Assembly (NCBI RefSeq): GCF_001645125.1
Contig: NZ_LXKA01000349.1
Coordinates: 214,447-278,446, forward strand
DNA length: 64,000 nucleotides
Direction: 5' to 3'
DNA from: Paraburkholderia ginsengiterrae
GTDB taxonomy: Bacteria > Pseudomonadota > Gammaproteobacteria > Burkholderiales > Burkholderiaceae
The position numbers and the translations under genes are program-made. Under the pieces are notes generated by a model. It was not told the origin of the DNA and did no database searches. It worked only from the letters and a program-made list of their open reading frames with translations. Every line of letters starts with the position of its first letter. The first letter of the stretch is position 1. Positions 1 to 9,123 of the stretch are shown here, piece by piece.

Positions 1-2
1 TG

Positions 3-533
3 AACTGGAAAACGCTGGAATTCGATCAGCTTTCGGCACGCGAGTTGTATCTGCTCTTGCGGGCGCGCAGCGCGGTGTTTGTGGTCGAGCAGTCGCACGT
101 TTGCCTCGACGCCGACGGCCGTGACGAAGGCTCATTGCATGTGTTCGCAGTGGAGGACATCACCCGGCCGATGCCGATCCTCGCCTACGCACGTGTGCAG
201 CCCGGCGATGCGGAAGATCCGGAAATCACCATCGACAAGGTGCTCACCAGCCCGCTGCGGCGCGGTGACGGCACCGCCGAAATGCTGCTCGAGCGCGTGC
301 TGCAGGCCATCGCCGAGCGCTGGCCGGGACATGCCGCGCGGGTGAGCGCGCCGCTCGGCTTGCGCGGCTTCTACGAGCAATTTGGCTTTCGCAAGACGGA
401 AGGTCCGTACCTCGAACATGGCGTGCCGTTCATCGGCCTCACGCGCCAGGTGCGCGGCGCCCAGCCGCTCTTCGGCACGCGCCGCCGTGAGCGCGACGGC
501 GCGGCGCTCATCAATACCTTCGAGATGCTGTGA
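3..533 (+). CDS. elaA: ElaA-type GNAT N-acetyltransferase (5' end outside window)
   Basis: The reading frame is open from the left edge and in-frame homology begins with residues NWKTLEFDQLSARELY, so the true start lies just upstream of the window. The part seen has the ElaA hallmarks: ELY-LL-R--VFVVEQ, then the D-D-D acidic run, the acetyl-CoA region around DKVLTSPLRRGDGTAEMLL, and a C-terminal FYEQFGFRKTEGPYLEHGVPFI block typical of the family. GNAT enzymes transfer acetyl from acetyl-CoA to an amine; the physiological acceptor of ElaA is not known. An ATG/TTG inside the frame (TTG at 45) would cut off the conserved first strand and is not the start. The last 30 residues are Arg-rich and not conserved in the family. 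Confidence 0.85.
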   Translation, partial: NWKTLEFDQLSARELYLLLRARSAVFVVEQSHVCLDADGRDEGSLHVFAVEDITRPMPILAYARVQPGDAEDPEITIDKVLTSPLRRGDGTAEMLLERVLQAIAERWPGHAARVSAPLGLRGFYEQFGFRKTEGPYLEHGVPFIGLTRQVRGAQPLFGTRRRERDGAALINTFEML

Positions 534-858
534 TGGTGGGGGCGCCGGGTCTCGCCTTTTCCGGTTACCGCAACCTGGTCAGACAATTCGTCTCACTACG
601 TGCGTCTTCGCACTATGCAAAGTTCGCAGTGCAGGCAAGCTTGAGACGCAAGCTCATGGCCCGTCGAAGTATGCGGCGTTACATGGACGAAACAATTCTT
701 CAGAGGGATAACCCTGTCAGGACGTTTCCCAACTGGCGCAACGGTTTCGAAGCTAGCAACGTATCGTAAAAAAATGAAGTCACTGTAAAAAAACGGCAGG
801 CGGGGACCGCTTGATCAACAGGCTACGCGGGGACCAACACCGCTTCGGGGAGAGTGTC
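534..858. other. intergenic region, no gene recognised
   Basis: About 325 bases between elaA and the GntR-family gene. A 79-codon open frame (530-769) overlaps the elaA stop but has no ribosome binding site and an Arg-rich, non-family composition. The stretch near 765-795 is A-rich (two runs of seven A) and probably contributes to the promoter of the downstream regulator. No terminator-like hairpin with a T tract was seen. Confidence 0.4.
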
Positions 859-1578
859 ATGGAACAGGCAAACAAGGATCGATCGCTCGTGAGCAAAGTG
901 ATGGATGGGCTCGTCACGGGCATCGTCGAAGAGAAGTACGGCGCCATCCTGCCGCCGCAGGATGTGCTGTCGAAGGAGTTCGACGTCAGCCGCACCGTCA
1001 TGCGCGAGGCGCTGTCGATGCTGCTCGCGCGCGACATGCTGGACGTGCGGCCGAAGATCGGCACGCGCATCCGGCCGATGAGCGATTGGCGCATGATCGA
1101 CGAGGACGTCGTGAACTGGCGCTTTCGCGCGAAGCCTGATCCGCTGTTTCTACGCGACGTGATCGAGTTTCGCATTCTGATCGAACCGCGCGCCTCGGCG
1201 CAGGCGGCCACGCGCGGCAGCGCCGCGGAAGTCGCCGCGATTCGCGAAGCGTTTGAAGCGTTTCGCGCGATCCGGCCGGGCGAGGCCGCTTATCAGGAAG
1301 CGGACGAGCTGTTTCATACCCGCATCGTGGTGGCGAGCGGCAATCAGTTCTTCAAGCAGATGGCGGCGATTATTCGCGGCGCGCTGTCGACCGTCAATCC
1401 CATCGTCAGCGACCGGGACGGGTTGTGGGAGACGGCGGTGAGCACGCATCAGCGCGTGGTCGAAGCGATCGAACGGCGCGATCCGAAGGAAGCGGAAATC
1501 GCTTCGCTCGCGATGATCGACTTCAGCGCCGAAGAAATCGGCAGCCGCTTTTCGGCGGAACCTCCGGCACGCGTTTGA
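859..1578 (+). CDS. FadR/GntR-family transcriptional regulator (FCD domain)
   Basis: A 239-residue regulator. The N-terminal winged helix-turn-helix (about residues 8-75) contains LPPQDVLSKEFDVSRTVMREAL, the usual GntR recognition helix. The C-terminal FCD ligand domain carries EFRILIEP (R105), the D-x3-H pair (D149, H153) and a later conserved His in VSTHQRVVEAI, which together usually hold a metal and a small organic acid. ATG 859 is preferred: an upstream TTG at 811 adds 16 unconserved residues. It stands just upstream of a Gfo/Idh/MocA oxidoreductase on the same strand, so a sugar-acid or sugar-alcohol effector is a reasonable guess, but nothing in the sequence names it. Confidence 0.85.
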   Translation: MEQANKDRSLVSKVMDGLVTGIVEEKYGAILPPQDVLSKEFDVSRTVMREALSMLLARDMLDVRPKIGTRIRPMSDWRMIDEDVVNWRFRAKPDPLFLRDVIEFRILIEPRASAQAATRGSAAEVAAIREAFEAFRAIRPGEAAYQEADELFHTRIVVASGNQFFKQMAAIIRGALSTVNPIVSDRDGLWETAVSTHQRVVEAIERRDPKEAEIASLAMIDFSAEEIGSRFSAEPPARV

Positions 1579-1733
1579 GCACCGCCGCCCTGGCGGTGCA
1601 TTGACCCTTCTGTTTTCCTTGCGAGACGGCGCAGGCCGGACGGCGCGCGATCGTGTGCACGCGTGCGCACGCGTGAGCGTGCGGCATGCGCGACAATAGC
1701 GTCTGTTCTGAACTGCATGGACTCGAAGGAACG

Positions 1734-2732
1734 ATGACAATCGCAACACAGGGAGTGCCGGCCGGCGGCACGATTCGCTGGGGTATCGTTGGGACGGGGC
1801 GCATCGCCCGCCGTTTTGCGCAAAGCCTCGCACATGTGCCGCAGGCGCAACTGAGCGCGCTGTGGTCGCGCCGCGCCGGGCCGGCAGCGGCTTTTGCCGA
1901 AGAGTTCGGCGGCCAGGCGTGCGCGAGTTTCGAGGCGCTGCTCGCGAGCGGCATCGACGCGCTTTATATCGCCACTGTCCAGGACAGTCACGCCGGTTAC
2001 GCGATCGCCGCATTGCAAGCCGGTCTGCACGTGCTGTGCGAAAAACCGGCCACCATCAACCAGCCGCAACTCGAGCGCGTGCTCGAGGCCGCGCGTGCGT
2101 CGCAACGGCTCTTCATGGAAGCCATGAAGCCGCCGTTTTATCCGCTCTACAGAAAGTTGCGCGCGCATCTAGCCGCCGAACCGATCGGGCAAGTGGGACT
2201 CGTGCGCGCCGGCTGTTCGGTGCCGGGCGTGCCGCACGATCACCCGTCGCTGTCGTTCGAGCATGCGGGTGGCGCGCTGCTCGACATCGGCATCTATGAG
2301 ATGTTTCTCGCGGTCGACTGGCTGGGCGCGCCGCGCGAGGTGCAGACCCTCGGCCGGCTCGGGCCGACCGGTGTCGATACGTTCGCGAGCCTGAACAGCG
2401 AGCACGAGCACGGCATTGCCCAGTTGTTTTGCGGACTCGATCTGCACGGCAAGGGCGATGCGCTGCTGATGGCCCCGGGCGGCCACGTCACGATTCACGA
2501 ACCGTGGTGGAACCCGTCGCGCGCGACGATTCGTTATGCCGACGGACGCGTGGTCGAACTCGACGAGCCGTTCGAAGGCGGCGGCCTGAACTACGAGACC
2601 GCGCATTTCTGCGAGCTGATACGGGCAGGGCAGGTGGAAAGCCCGGTGATGACGCATGGCAAGTCGGTGCAGATGATCGCCATGACGGACGCGGCGCGTG
2701 CCGCGCTCGGGCTGAAATTCGCGGGAGAGTGA
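1734..2732 (+). CDS. Gfo/Idh/MocA-family NAD(P)-dependent oxidoreductase
   Basis: A 332-residue dehydrogenase. Residues near the N-terminus give the Rossmann loop GIVGTGRIARRFA, followed by the family signature CEKPATINQPQ, whose EKP contributes the catalytic Lys. The C-terminal alpha/beta domain includes GGALLDIGIYEM, close to the D-x3-H style substrate site of the family. ATG 1734 is chosen because GAAGGA stands 5 bases upstream; an in-frame ATG at 1686 lacks a binding site. These enzymes oxidise or reduce sugars, inositols or related diols; the substrate here cannot be told. It may be regulated by the FadR-type protein encoded 155 bases upstream. Confidence 0.85.
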   Translation: MTIATQGVPAGGTIRWGIVGTGRIARRFAQSLAHVPQAQLSALWSRRAGPAAAFAEEFGGQACASFEALLASGIDALYIATVQDSHAGYAIAALQAGLHVLCEKPATINQPQLERVLEAARASQRLFMEAMKPPFYPLYRKLRAHLAAEPIGQVGLVRAGCSVPGVPHDHPSLSFEHAGGALLDIGIYEMFLAVDWLGAPREVQTLGRLGPTGVDTFASLNSEHEHGIAQLFCGLDLHGKGDALLMAPGGHVTIHEPWWNPSRATIRYADGRVVELDEPFEGGGLNYETAHFCELIRAGQVESPVMTHGKSVQMIAMTDAARAALGLKFAGE

Positions 2733-2872
2733 GGGCGGGCTGAGCGAGCGTCGCGGCGCGCGTTCAGGCGCGTCTAGGCGCGGCAGTGGTACGATTTGCG
2801 CCAGGTCGCGGCGCGGCAACAACGCTCCGCAAGCCGCCGCTTTCGAACCCCTTGCAATGGAGCCGCCTGTTC

Positions 2873-3571
2873 ATGCGCACGCTCGGAAACCTGTGGCGCG
2901 ACAACAAGAGCGTCGTCGCGTTTCTCTTTTTGATGGTGCTGTTTCGCAGCGCCGTGGCCGACTGGAACGTCGTGCCGAGCGGCTCGATGCTGCCGACGAT
3001 CCGCGAAGGCGACCGGATTTTCGTCGACAAGATGGCCTACGATCTGCGCGTGCCGCTCACGCACATTGCGATTGCTCATCTGCACGATCCGCAGCGCGGC
3101 GATATCGTCACGATCGACTCTTCAGCGGCTCATGAGCTGCTCGTCAAGCGTCTGATCGGTTTGCCCGGCGACCGGGTCGCGCTGCGCGACAACGTGCTGT
3201 ACGTGAACGGTGTGCGCGCCCATTACCAGCCGCTCCGGATCAAACCGCTGCCCGGCGACGCCGCATCGCCCGGCGACTATCTGACCGAACGCTTCGACGG
3301 TGTCGCGCATACGGTGCGGCTCACGCCGTATGCGCCGAGTCCGCGCAATTCGTTCGGGCCGGTGGTCGTGCCGCAAGGCGAGTATCTGATGCTCGGCGAC
3401 AATCGCGACAACAGCGCCGACTCGCGTTACTTCGGCTTTTTTCCGCGCAAGGAGTTGATGGGCCGCGCGCGTCATGTGGCGTTTTCGCTCGACCCCGATC
3501 ATTACTACAAGCCGCGCTTCGAGCGTTTCGGCGCGCGGCTGGATGCGGCGCCGCAGGTCGCGAGCCGCTAG
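2873..3571 (+). CDS. lepB: signal peptidase I (S26 family), short one-TM form
   Basis: A 232-residue membrane-bound leader peptidase. One hydrophobic segment (about residues 12-30) is followed at once by PSGSML, whose Ser38 is the nucleophile, and by LLVKRLIGLPGDRV, whose Lys92 is the general base. The box GDNRDNSADSRYFGF is the conserved C-terminal S26 motif. It removes signal peptides from exported proteins at the outer face of the inner membrane. The Escherichia coli enzyme has two membrane segments; this one has a single segment, so it may be a second, accessory LepB rather than the housekeeping copy. An upstream GTG (2786) would add 29 unconserved residues and was not used. It converges on the ABC permease gene. 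Confidence 0.88.
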   Translation: MRTLGNLWRDNKSVVAFLFLMVLFRSAVADWNVVPSGSMLPTIREGDRIFVDKMAYDLRVPLTHIAIAHLHDPQRGDIVTIDSSAAHELLVKRLIGLPGDRVALRDNVLYVNGVRAHYQPLRIKPLPGDAASPGDYLTERFDGVAHTVRLTPYAPSPRNSFGPVVVPQGEYLMLGDNRDNSADSRYFGFFPRKELMGRARHVAFSLDPDHYYKPRFERFGARLDAAPQVASR

Positions 3572-3630
3572 GCCTGGCGCGCCTCGCTCCCGGCGGCGTT
3601 CAGCGACGTTCAGTGACGTTCAGCCAGTGC

Positions 3631-4290
3631 TCAGTGACGTGACGGCAGCGCGAGCCGCCGTTCATACCAGCGCTGCACCCATTCGAGCACCTGGCACAGC
3701 ACCCAGTACACCGCGGCCGCCGCAAGATACAGCGGCAGCGGCTGATACGTCGACGCGATGATTTCCTGCGCGCTGCGCAACAGTTCGGTCACCGTAATGA
3801 CCGACACCAGCGAGGTGTCCTTGATCAGGCTGATCAGGCTGTTCGACAGACTCGGCACGGCAATGCGCAGCGCCTGCGGCGCGATCACATAGCGCAGTGT
3901 CTGGCGGCGCGAGAGTCCGAGACTGTACGCGGCCAGCCATTGGCCCTTGTGAATCCCGAGAATCGCGCCGCGCATGCTCTCCGACAGATAGGCGGCGACA
4001 TTCGCCGACAGCGCGATCACGCCGGCGGGCGTGGGGTCGAGGGAGATGCCGAAACTCGGCAAGCCGTAGTAGATCACGAAGATCTGCACCAGCAGCGGCG
4101 TGCCGCGCATCACGCTCACGTAGAGGCGCGCGATCCAGTTCAGCACGCGGTTGTGGCTCACGCCCATCAACGCGAGCACGGCGCCGGCGAGCAGGCCGAA
4201 GATCATCGACAGAACCGCGAACTTGACCGTCAGGACGGCGCCCTGCGCGAGCACAGGAAGCGATTGGACGAGCAGGGAGGTGGTGGACAT
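3631..4290 (-). CDS. polar amino acid ABC transporter permease (HisM/GlnP type)
   Basis: A 219-residue inner-membrane protein with about five hydrophobic segments. The cytoplasmic EAA-type loop is visible as AAYSLGLSRRQTLRYVIAP followed by A-RIAVPSLSN, which docks with the ABC ATPase. The family (HisMQ, GlnP, TcyL/YecS) imports polar amino acids. It lies 107 bases downstream of a binding protein gene on the same strand and is clearly its partner; the binding protein resembles cystine/general polar amino acid receptors. No ATPase gene is adjacent: the next gene downstream is the convergent signal peptidase. The complex must therefore use an ATPase encoded elsewhere or shared with another system. 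Confidence 0.85.
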   Translation of the reverse strand: MSTTSLLVQSLPVLAQGAVLTVKFAVLSMIFGLLAGAVLALMGVSHNRVLNWIARLYVSVMRGTPLLVQIFVIYYGLPSFGISLDPTPAGVIALSANVAAYLSESMRGAILGIHKGQWLAAYSLGLSRRQTLRYVIAPQALRIAVPSLSNSLISLIKDTSLVSVITVTELLRSAQEIIASTYQPLPLYLAAAAVYWVLCQVLEWVQRWYERRLALPSRH

Positions 4291-4346
4291 GAGCGAGGGG
4301 CGGGTTGGCGCGCGGAGCGCACATCATAAACGTTGCTGCATAAGCG

Positions 4347-4380
4347 CGAAGGGCGGCATCGCCGACGATGCCGCCCTTCG
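4347..4380. terminator. strong intercistronic hairpin between binding protein and permease genes
   Basis: A perfect 15-bp stem (CGAAGGGCGGCATCG and its complement) closes a four-base loop, CCGA. It lies between the binding-protein stop and the permease start. On the minus (coding) strand it is not followed by a T run, so it is more likely an mRNA-stabilising or partial-termination hairpin that raises binding protein over permease than a full terminator; on the plus strand TTTT follows. Confidence 0.6.
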
Positions 4381-4397
4381 TTTTGCTTCAGCGCGTA

Positions 4398-5192
4398 TTA
4401 CTGGATCGGCTTGCTGACGTCGATGCCGAACCACTTGTCCGAGATCTTCGTGAACGTGCCGTCTGCTTCGAGCTGGGTCATCGCGTCGTCGATCGCCTTG
4501 GCGAACTTCGGATTGCCCTTTTTGAACGGAATGCCCGACGGGTTGCCCGCGCCGACATTCGCGCCGGTGCGCAGCGGCAGCTGCGAGTTCTTCATCAGAT
4601 ACGCGAGCATCAGGCGGTCGTTGAGGGCAGCGTCCAGACGTCCGGCGGCCAGATCGCGCAGGTATTCCGGTGCGCCCGGATAGGTCTTCACGTCGATGCC
4701 CGGCACCGACTTCGCCATGTCCATGTAGTTCGTGCCCAGACCGACGCCGAGCTTCTTGCCTTTCAGGTCGTCGAGCGACTTGAACTGGCGCGTGTCGTCC
4801 TTACGCTGGATCAGTTGCGCGGCCGAATACGTGTAGGCCGGCGAGAAGTCGAGCGCCTGCTTGCGCGCGTCGGTAATGCCGACCTGGTTGACGATCACGT
4901 CGAACTTGCCCGCCTGCAGACCGGCGATGATGCCGCTCCATTCGGTCGTGACGAATTCCGGCTTCACGCCGAGTTTGGCCGCCACCGCGCGGGCGATGTC
5001 GACGTCATAGCCGACCAGCTCGCCCGACGGCGCTTTCGAGTTGAACGGCGGGAAAGTGCCTTCCAGACCAATGCGCAGCGTGCCGCGCTGCTTGACCTGA
5101 TCGAGCAGGTCGTCCGCATGCGCGGTGACGGCGGTGAACGACGCGCCGATCAGACCGGCGACCAGCAACTTCTTCAGCAAGCCAAATTTCAT
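4398..5192 (-). CDS. periplasmic polar amino acid-binding protein (cystine/FliY-like)
   Basis: A 264-residue extracellular solute-binding protein of family 3. A Sec signal peptide (residues 1-26, Lys-rich start, hydrophobic core, cleavage after AHA) precedes the mature lobe starting DDLLDQVKQRGTLRIGLEGTFPPF. Ligand-lobe motifs GYDVDIARAVAAKLG, DVIVNQVGIT and GLGTNYMD are typical of TcyJ/FliY and related receptors. It delivers an amino acid to the permease encoded downstream. Specificity for cystine is a guess from overall resemblance. The hairpin at 4347-4380 after its stop would favour an excess of this protein over the permease, as usual for binding proteins. Confidence 0.87.
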   Translation of the reverse strand: MKFGLLKKLLVAGLIGASFTAVTAHADDLLDQVKQRGTLRIGLEGTFPPFNSKAPSGELVGYDVDIARAVAAKLGVKPEFVTTEWSGIIAGLQAGKFDVIVNQVGITDARKQALDFSPAYTYSAAQLIQRKDDTRQFKSLDDLKGKKLGVGLGTNYMDMAKSVPGIDVKTYPGAPEYLRDLAAGRLDAALNDRLMLAYLMKNSQLPLRTGANVGAGNPSGIPFKKGNPKFAKAIDDAMTQLEADGTFTKISDKWFGIDVSKPIQ

Positions 5193-5310
5193 CGTGTTCC
5201 TTTTTGTTCGTCCGGCGGTTTAACAGACGAAAGCTTAACAAAGCAGACTATCGAAACCTAAATACCGTTTGTCTATGTCTATATAACCGGCGCGCTCCGG
5301 GACCGCGCGC

Positions 5311-6333
5311 CTAGCGCAGCGCCTGTACGCATTCGCCCACCAGCGCAGGGCCGCGATAGATGAAGCCGGTATAGAGCTGCACCAGCGACGCGCCGGCCGC
5401 CAGTTTCGCGCGCGCGTCCTCGCCGGAAAAAATCCCGCCGACGCCGATGATCGGCACCGTTTCGCCGACTTCGGCGCGCAGCTTGCGGATCACTTCGTTC
5501 GACGCGTCGAACACCGGCTTGCCCGACAGGCCACCGGCTTCGTCGCCGTATTGCATGCCGGCCACGGCGGTGCGCGAGAGCGTGGTGTTGGTGGCGATCA
5601 CGCCTTCGAAGCGGTGGCGCAGCAGCGTGTCGGCGATCGACTTGATCTGTTCGTCGTCGAGGTCCGGCGCGATCTTCAGCGCGAGCGGCACCAGCTTGCC
5701 GTGCATGTCGGCCAGACGCTGCTGCTTGTCCTTGAGCGCCGCGAGCAGTGCGTCGAGTTCGCCCGCGCCTTGCAACTGGCGCAGATTCTTCGTGTTCGGC
5801 GACGAGATATTGACCGTCACGTAGCTGGCGAACGGATACACGCGTTCGAGGCAGTACAGGTAGTCTTCGGCGGCGCGTTCGATCGGCGTGTCGGCGTTCT
5901 TGCCGATGTTCAGGCCGAGAATGCCGCGATAGCGCGCGGCCTGCACGTTCTTCACGAACTGGTCGACGCCCGCGTTGTTGAAGCCCATCCGGTTGATCAC
6001 GGCGTTCGCCTGCGGCAGGCGGAAAATGCGCGGCCGCGGATTGCCGGGTTGCGCGCGCGGGGTCACCGTGCCCACCTCGATGAAGCCGAAGCCGAGCGCG
6101 GCCAGACCGTCGACGCAGGCGCCGTCCTTGTCCAGACCCGCGGCGAGCCCGACCGGGTTGCGAAAGGTCAGCCCCATCACGGTGCGCGGCGCATCCGGCA
6201 CGCGCGGCGCGAGCACGCCGGCAAGGCCGGTGCGGCCGGCAGCGCCGAGCATGCGCAAGGTCAGGTGGTGAGCGTCTTCCGCGTCCATGCGAAAGAGTTG
6301 GGCGCGCATAAGCGGGTAAAGGGAACTGAACAC
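5311..6333 (-). CDS. pyrD: dihydroorotate dehydrogenase (quinone), class 2
   Basis: About 340 residues. It oxidises dihydroorotate to orotate in pyrimidine synthesis, passing electrons through FMN to membrane quinone. The N-terminal amphipathic helix characteristic of class 2 enzymes ([25 protein letters not shown]) is present, followed by [19 protein letters not shown], the catalytic-Ser loop region [14 protein letters not shown], and the FMN phosphate site [13 protein letters not shown]. The GTG at 6333 is preferred because family members begin at FSSLYPL; an ATG at 6372 would add 13 residues. It follows bpt on the same strand but the 120-base gap leaves co-transcription open. Confidence 0.95.
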   Translation of the reverse strand: MFSSLYPLMRAQLFRMDAEDAHHLTLRMLGAAGRTGLAGVLAPRVPDAPRTVMGLTFRNPVGLAAGLDKDGACVDGLAALGFGFIEVGTVTPRAQPGNPRPRIFRLPQANAVINRMGFNNAGVDQFVKNVQAARYRGILGLNIGKNADTPIERAAEDYLYCLERVYPFASYVTVNISSPNTKNLRQLQGAGELDALLAALKDKQQRLADMHGKLVPLALKIAPDLDDEQIKSIADTLLRHRFEGVIATNTTLSRTAVAGMQYGDEAGGLSGKPVFDASNEVIRKLRAEVGETVPIIGVGGIFSGEDARAKLAAGASLVQLYTGFIYRGPALVGECVQALR

Positions 6334-6451
6334 GGGACGAAGCCGGGCGGCCGAAAAATGGGAACCCGCCATTTTACCGGCTTTGGGACGTTAATGAGAC
6401 TGATGGGCGGGATTGGGGCCGCGGCCGGCCGCGGCGGTGGCTCCGGCGACG

Positions 6452-7273
6452 TTAAGGCTTGAACGGTGCGCGCTTGCCGTGAATCGCCTGATCGACCGGC
6501 GGCAGGTCGATGCCGGCGGGGTCGAGCACGCGCCAGACGCCGTCAATCAATCCTTCGAGTGGCCGGAAGTTCGCCTTGTACGCCATCTTCGGGCTCTCGC
6601 GAATCCAGTAGCCGAGGTACACGTACGGCAGTTTCAGGCTGCGCGCCTGCTCGATTTGCCAATAGATGTTGTAGGTGCCGTAGCTGGTGTTCGGCAGTCC
6701 CGGCTCGAAAAACGTGTACACGGACGAAAGCCCGTCGCCGAGGATGTCGATCATGCTGATCATGCGCAGGATGCCCGGCGCGTTGGGCCGGTCCGGCAGC
6801 GGCTCGCGAAATTCGACCAGCCGCGAGTTGATCCGGCTTTGCAGCAGGAACTGTTCGTACTGGTCGCGGCTGTCGCGGTCCATGCCGCCGCCCGCATGCC
6901 GTGCCGACTGATAGCGCATGTACAGCGCATAGTGCTCTTCGTCGTAATGGAGCGGCGCGACCGTGGCGATGAGTTCGCCGTGTTTTTTCCAGACGCGGCG
7001 TTGTGTGCGGTTCGGCTCGAACTGGTCGACCGGCACGCGCACCGGCACGCACGCGCGACAGCCGTCGCAGTACGGGCGGTAGGTGAATACGCCCGAGCGC
7101 CGGAAGCCCGCCTTGACGAGATCGGTGTAGACGTCGGAGTTGATCAGATGGCTGGGCGTGGCGACCTGCGAGCGCGCGATGCGTCCCGCCAGATAACTGC
7201 AGGGATAGGGCGCCGTTGCATAAAATTGCAGCGCGGAAAGCGGCGAAAGAGGCAGCTCGTTGGGATGAGTCAC
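6452..7273 (-). CDS. bpt: aspartate/glutamate leucyltransferase (bacterial ATE1-like)
   Basis: A 273-residue aminoacyl-tRNA-protein transferase that attaches Leu to N-terminal Asp or Glu, making an N-degron for ClpS/ClpAP. The N-terminal ATE domain has the Cys pattern YPCSYL and [15 protein letters not shown]; the C-terminal ATE domain shows [26 protein letters not shown] and [15 protein letters not shown] 7273 is chosen because homology starts at [11 protein letters not shown]; the frame stays open for another 52 codons upstream without family similarity. It lies 101 bases downstream of aat on the same strand, so both bacterial N-end-rule transferases are neighbours and probably co-expressed. 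Confidence 0.9.
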   Translation of the reverse strand: MTHPNELPLSPLSALQFYATAPYPCSYLAGRIARSQVATPSHLINSDVYTDLVKAGFRRSGVFTYRPYCDGCRACVPVRVPVDQFEPNRTQRRVWKKHGELIATVAPLHYDEEHYALYMRYQSARHAGGGMDRDSRDQYEQFLLQSRINSRLVEFREPLPDRPNAPGILRMISMIDILGDGLSSVYTFFEPGLPNTSYGTYNIYWQIEQARSLKLPYVYLGYWIRESPKMAYKANFRPLEGLIDGVWRVLDPAGIDLPPVDQAIHGKRAPFKP

Positions 7274-7374
7274 GGTGGCAGCTCTCGAAGCGTCTCTCTG
7301 GTAATGCAAACCCGGCGCCTTGTGGTCGACAACCCGCGGCTCGGTGGGCGGCGGATCCGGATTCGGCCTGATTT

Positions 7375-8115
7375 TTACTGCGCCGCTGGCGCGACGACCT
7401 CGAGCAACACGGCCTTGTCGAAGCGCCACGAAATGGGCGGGGCATCGACCGACGCGCGAACATGCGCGATGAACGCCTTGCGCGCTATCTCGCGACCGCC
7501 CAGCGACGCCAGATGCGACGTGTTCTGCTGGCAGTCTATCATTTCTATTTCGTGACGGCGCAAGTGTCCGACCAGCGCGGCGAGCGCCATTTTCGACGCA
7601 TCCGTGACCTCCGCGAACATGGATTCGCCGAAGAACATTTTGCCGAACGACACGCCGTACAAGCCGCCCACGCGCTTGCCTTCGAACCAGGTTTCGATGC
7701 TGTGCGCATCGCCCACGCGATGCAGCGACGAGTACGCTTCAACCACGTCCGCGGTGATCCAGGTGCCTCGCTGTCCGCGTCGCGGCGCCTCGGCGCAGGC
7801 CCGCATCACGGCGGCGAAATCATGATCGACGCGGATTTCCCACGCGTCGTCGCGCAGCACGCGCTTGAGTGTCTTGCGCAGCGACGGCGACAGTTTGAAT
7901 TCGGCGGGGCGCAGGATCATGCGCGGATCGGGGCTCCACCACAACACGGGCTGGCCGTCCGAATACCAGGGGAAAATGCCGCGCCGGTAGGCGTCGATCA
8001 GACGCGACGGCAGCAGGTCGCCGCTCGCGGCGAGCAGACCCGGTGCGCCGCTCGTCGCGCCGAGTGCGCGCTCGACGGGCGGAAACGGATCGTCAGGTCC
8101 GAGCCAGGGCACCAT
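7375..8115 (-). CDS. aat: leucyl/phenylalanyl-tRNA--protein transferase
   Basis: A 246-residue cytoplasmic enzyme that transfers Leu or Phe from charged tRNA to N-terminal Lys or Arg of proteins destined for ClpAP. Motifs seen: [40 protein letters not shown] and [29 protein letters not shown], the last containing the FxGESMF core of the active site. Length is close to the family norm. It starts 9 bases after the Nudix gene stop and precedes bpt, so Nudix-aat-bpt form one likely transcription unit. Confidence 0.95.
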   Translation of the reverse strand: MVPWLGPDDPFPPVERALGATSGAPGLLAASGDLLPSRLIDAYRRGIFPWYSDGQPVLWWSPDPRMILRPAEFKLSPSLRKTLKRVLRDDAWEIRVDHDFAAVMRACAEAPRRGQRGTWITADVVEAYSSLHRVGDAHSIETWFEGKRVGGLYGVSFGKMFFGESMFAEVTDASKMALAALVGHLRRHEIEMIDCQQNTSHLASLGGREIARKAFIAHVRASVDAPPISWRFDKAVLLEVVAPAAQ

Positions 8116-8124
8116 GCGCGCCGC

Positions 8125-8670
8125 TCAACCTTCGCGCAGCGAGCGGAAGATGTCGCCAGTGTGCAGGCCAAAGCTGCCGGCGGAGCGGTCGGCAAAAAAG
8201 AAGCGCAGGGTCTGGCCGACCGTGGGGAAGGCGATCTCGTCCCAGGGAATGTCGCGTTCCTCGAAGAGTTTCACTTCGAGACTTTCTTCGCCGGCGGCAA
8301 TGTCGAGATCGAGCAGGCGCGCCATATAGAACAGATGCACCTGATGCACGTGCGGCACGTTCAGGAGCGAGAACAGGTTTTGCACCTCGACGCGCGCGCC
8401 GGCTTCCTCCAGCGTTTCGCGCGCGGCCGCCTCGGCGGTCGTCTCACCCATTTCCATGAAGCCCGCTGGCAGCGTCCAGTAGCCGTAGCGCGGTTCGATC
8501 GCGCGGCGGCACAGCAGCACCTTGTCGTCCCACACCGGGACGGTGCCGACCACGTTGCGCGGATTCTGGTAGTGCACCGTGCCGCAACTGCCGCATACGA
8601 AACGCTCGCGGTTGTCGCCCGGAGGAATGCTCAGGCTGACGCCGTGGCCGCAGACAGAACAGAATTTCAT
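8125..8670 (-). CDS. Nudix hydrolase with N-terminal zinc ribbon
   Basis: A 181-residue protein. Four Cys (C4, C7, C26, C29) form a zinc ribbon like that of NudC-type and ADP-ribose hydrolases. The Nudix box reads GFMEMGE then seven residues then RETLEEAGA, a full match to the metal/diphosphate motif. These enzymes hydrolyse a nucleoside diphosphate linked to another group; the substrate cannot be fixed, with NADH, ADP-ribose or FAD-like molecules all possible. It is shorter than NudC (about 260) because it lacks the NudC N-terminal domain. It heads the aat-bpt unit with only 9 bases to aat. Confidence 0.88.
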   Translation of the reverse strand: MKFCSVCGHGVSLSIPPGDNRERFVCGSCGTVHYQNPRNVVGTVPVWDDKVLLCRRAIEPRYGYWTLPAGFMEMGETTAEAAARETLEEAGARVEVQNLFSLLNVPHVHQVHLFYMARLLDLDIAAGEESLEVKLFEERDIPWDEIAFPTVGQTLRFFFADRSAGSFGLHTGDIFRSLREG

Positions 8671-9123
8671 AGGAAGGGGACGAGAAAGGGTGATAGGAGT
8701 TTATCACTGGGGCGAAGGTTTACTGACGTCGGGCGACGGCGGCAAACGAGATTTCGCGGTGCACGCCTTTGGTGCCGGCGCTGGTGGTGAGACCTGCCGG
8801 GAGGGGAGGCATATCTGTTCGGAGTGCAAATTGAATGATCGCGTGGAAGTCGTATTTGAACCGCGGGGGCGGAAACGCTCGACGTATATCGCCGCGCGAG
8901 GCATGACGGCAAGCCTCGGCGCTGAATCTTCTGTCGGAAACTGCTATCAAAGCGTCGGCGCGCTAAGAATTTTCTGTGATTCTCTGTTTGGTGAGAGATT
9001 TCAATAATTTTTTACATGCTATTGAGAATCATCTTACTTAAAGCGCAGGTGGCATCAGTGATACTCATAGCCGATTGAACAAAAAGGCGCGGACATCTCC
9101 GCGCGCCAGGAATCAGGTAAGCA
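8671..9123. promoter_or_regulatory. long intergenic region with AT-rich patch and Fur-like site
   Basis: About 450 bases with no convincing gene. Bases 8985-9045 are clearly poorer in GC than the surroundings and contain TTGAGAATCATCTTA (9022-9036), whose first ten informative bases TGAGAATCAT match a typical half of a Fur box (GAGAATCATTCTC type) while the second half has decayed. It lies about 90 bases before the Cys-rich gene at 9124 and could be its promoter. The rest of the gap shows nothing I can name. Confidence 0.35.

Noticed and set aside
530-769. 79-codon open frame after elaA
   Set aside because: Overlaps the elaA stop, no ribosome binding site, Arg-rich composition unlike a protein.
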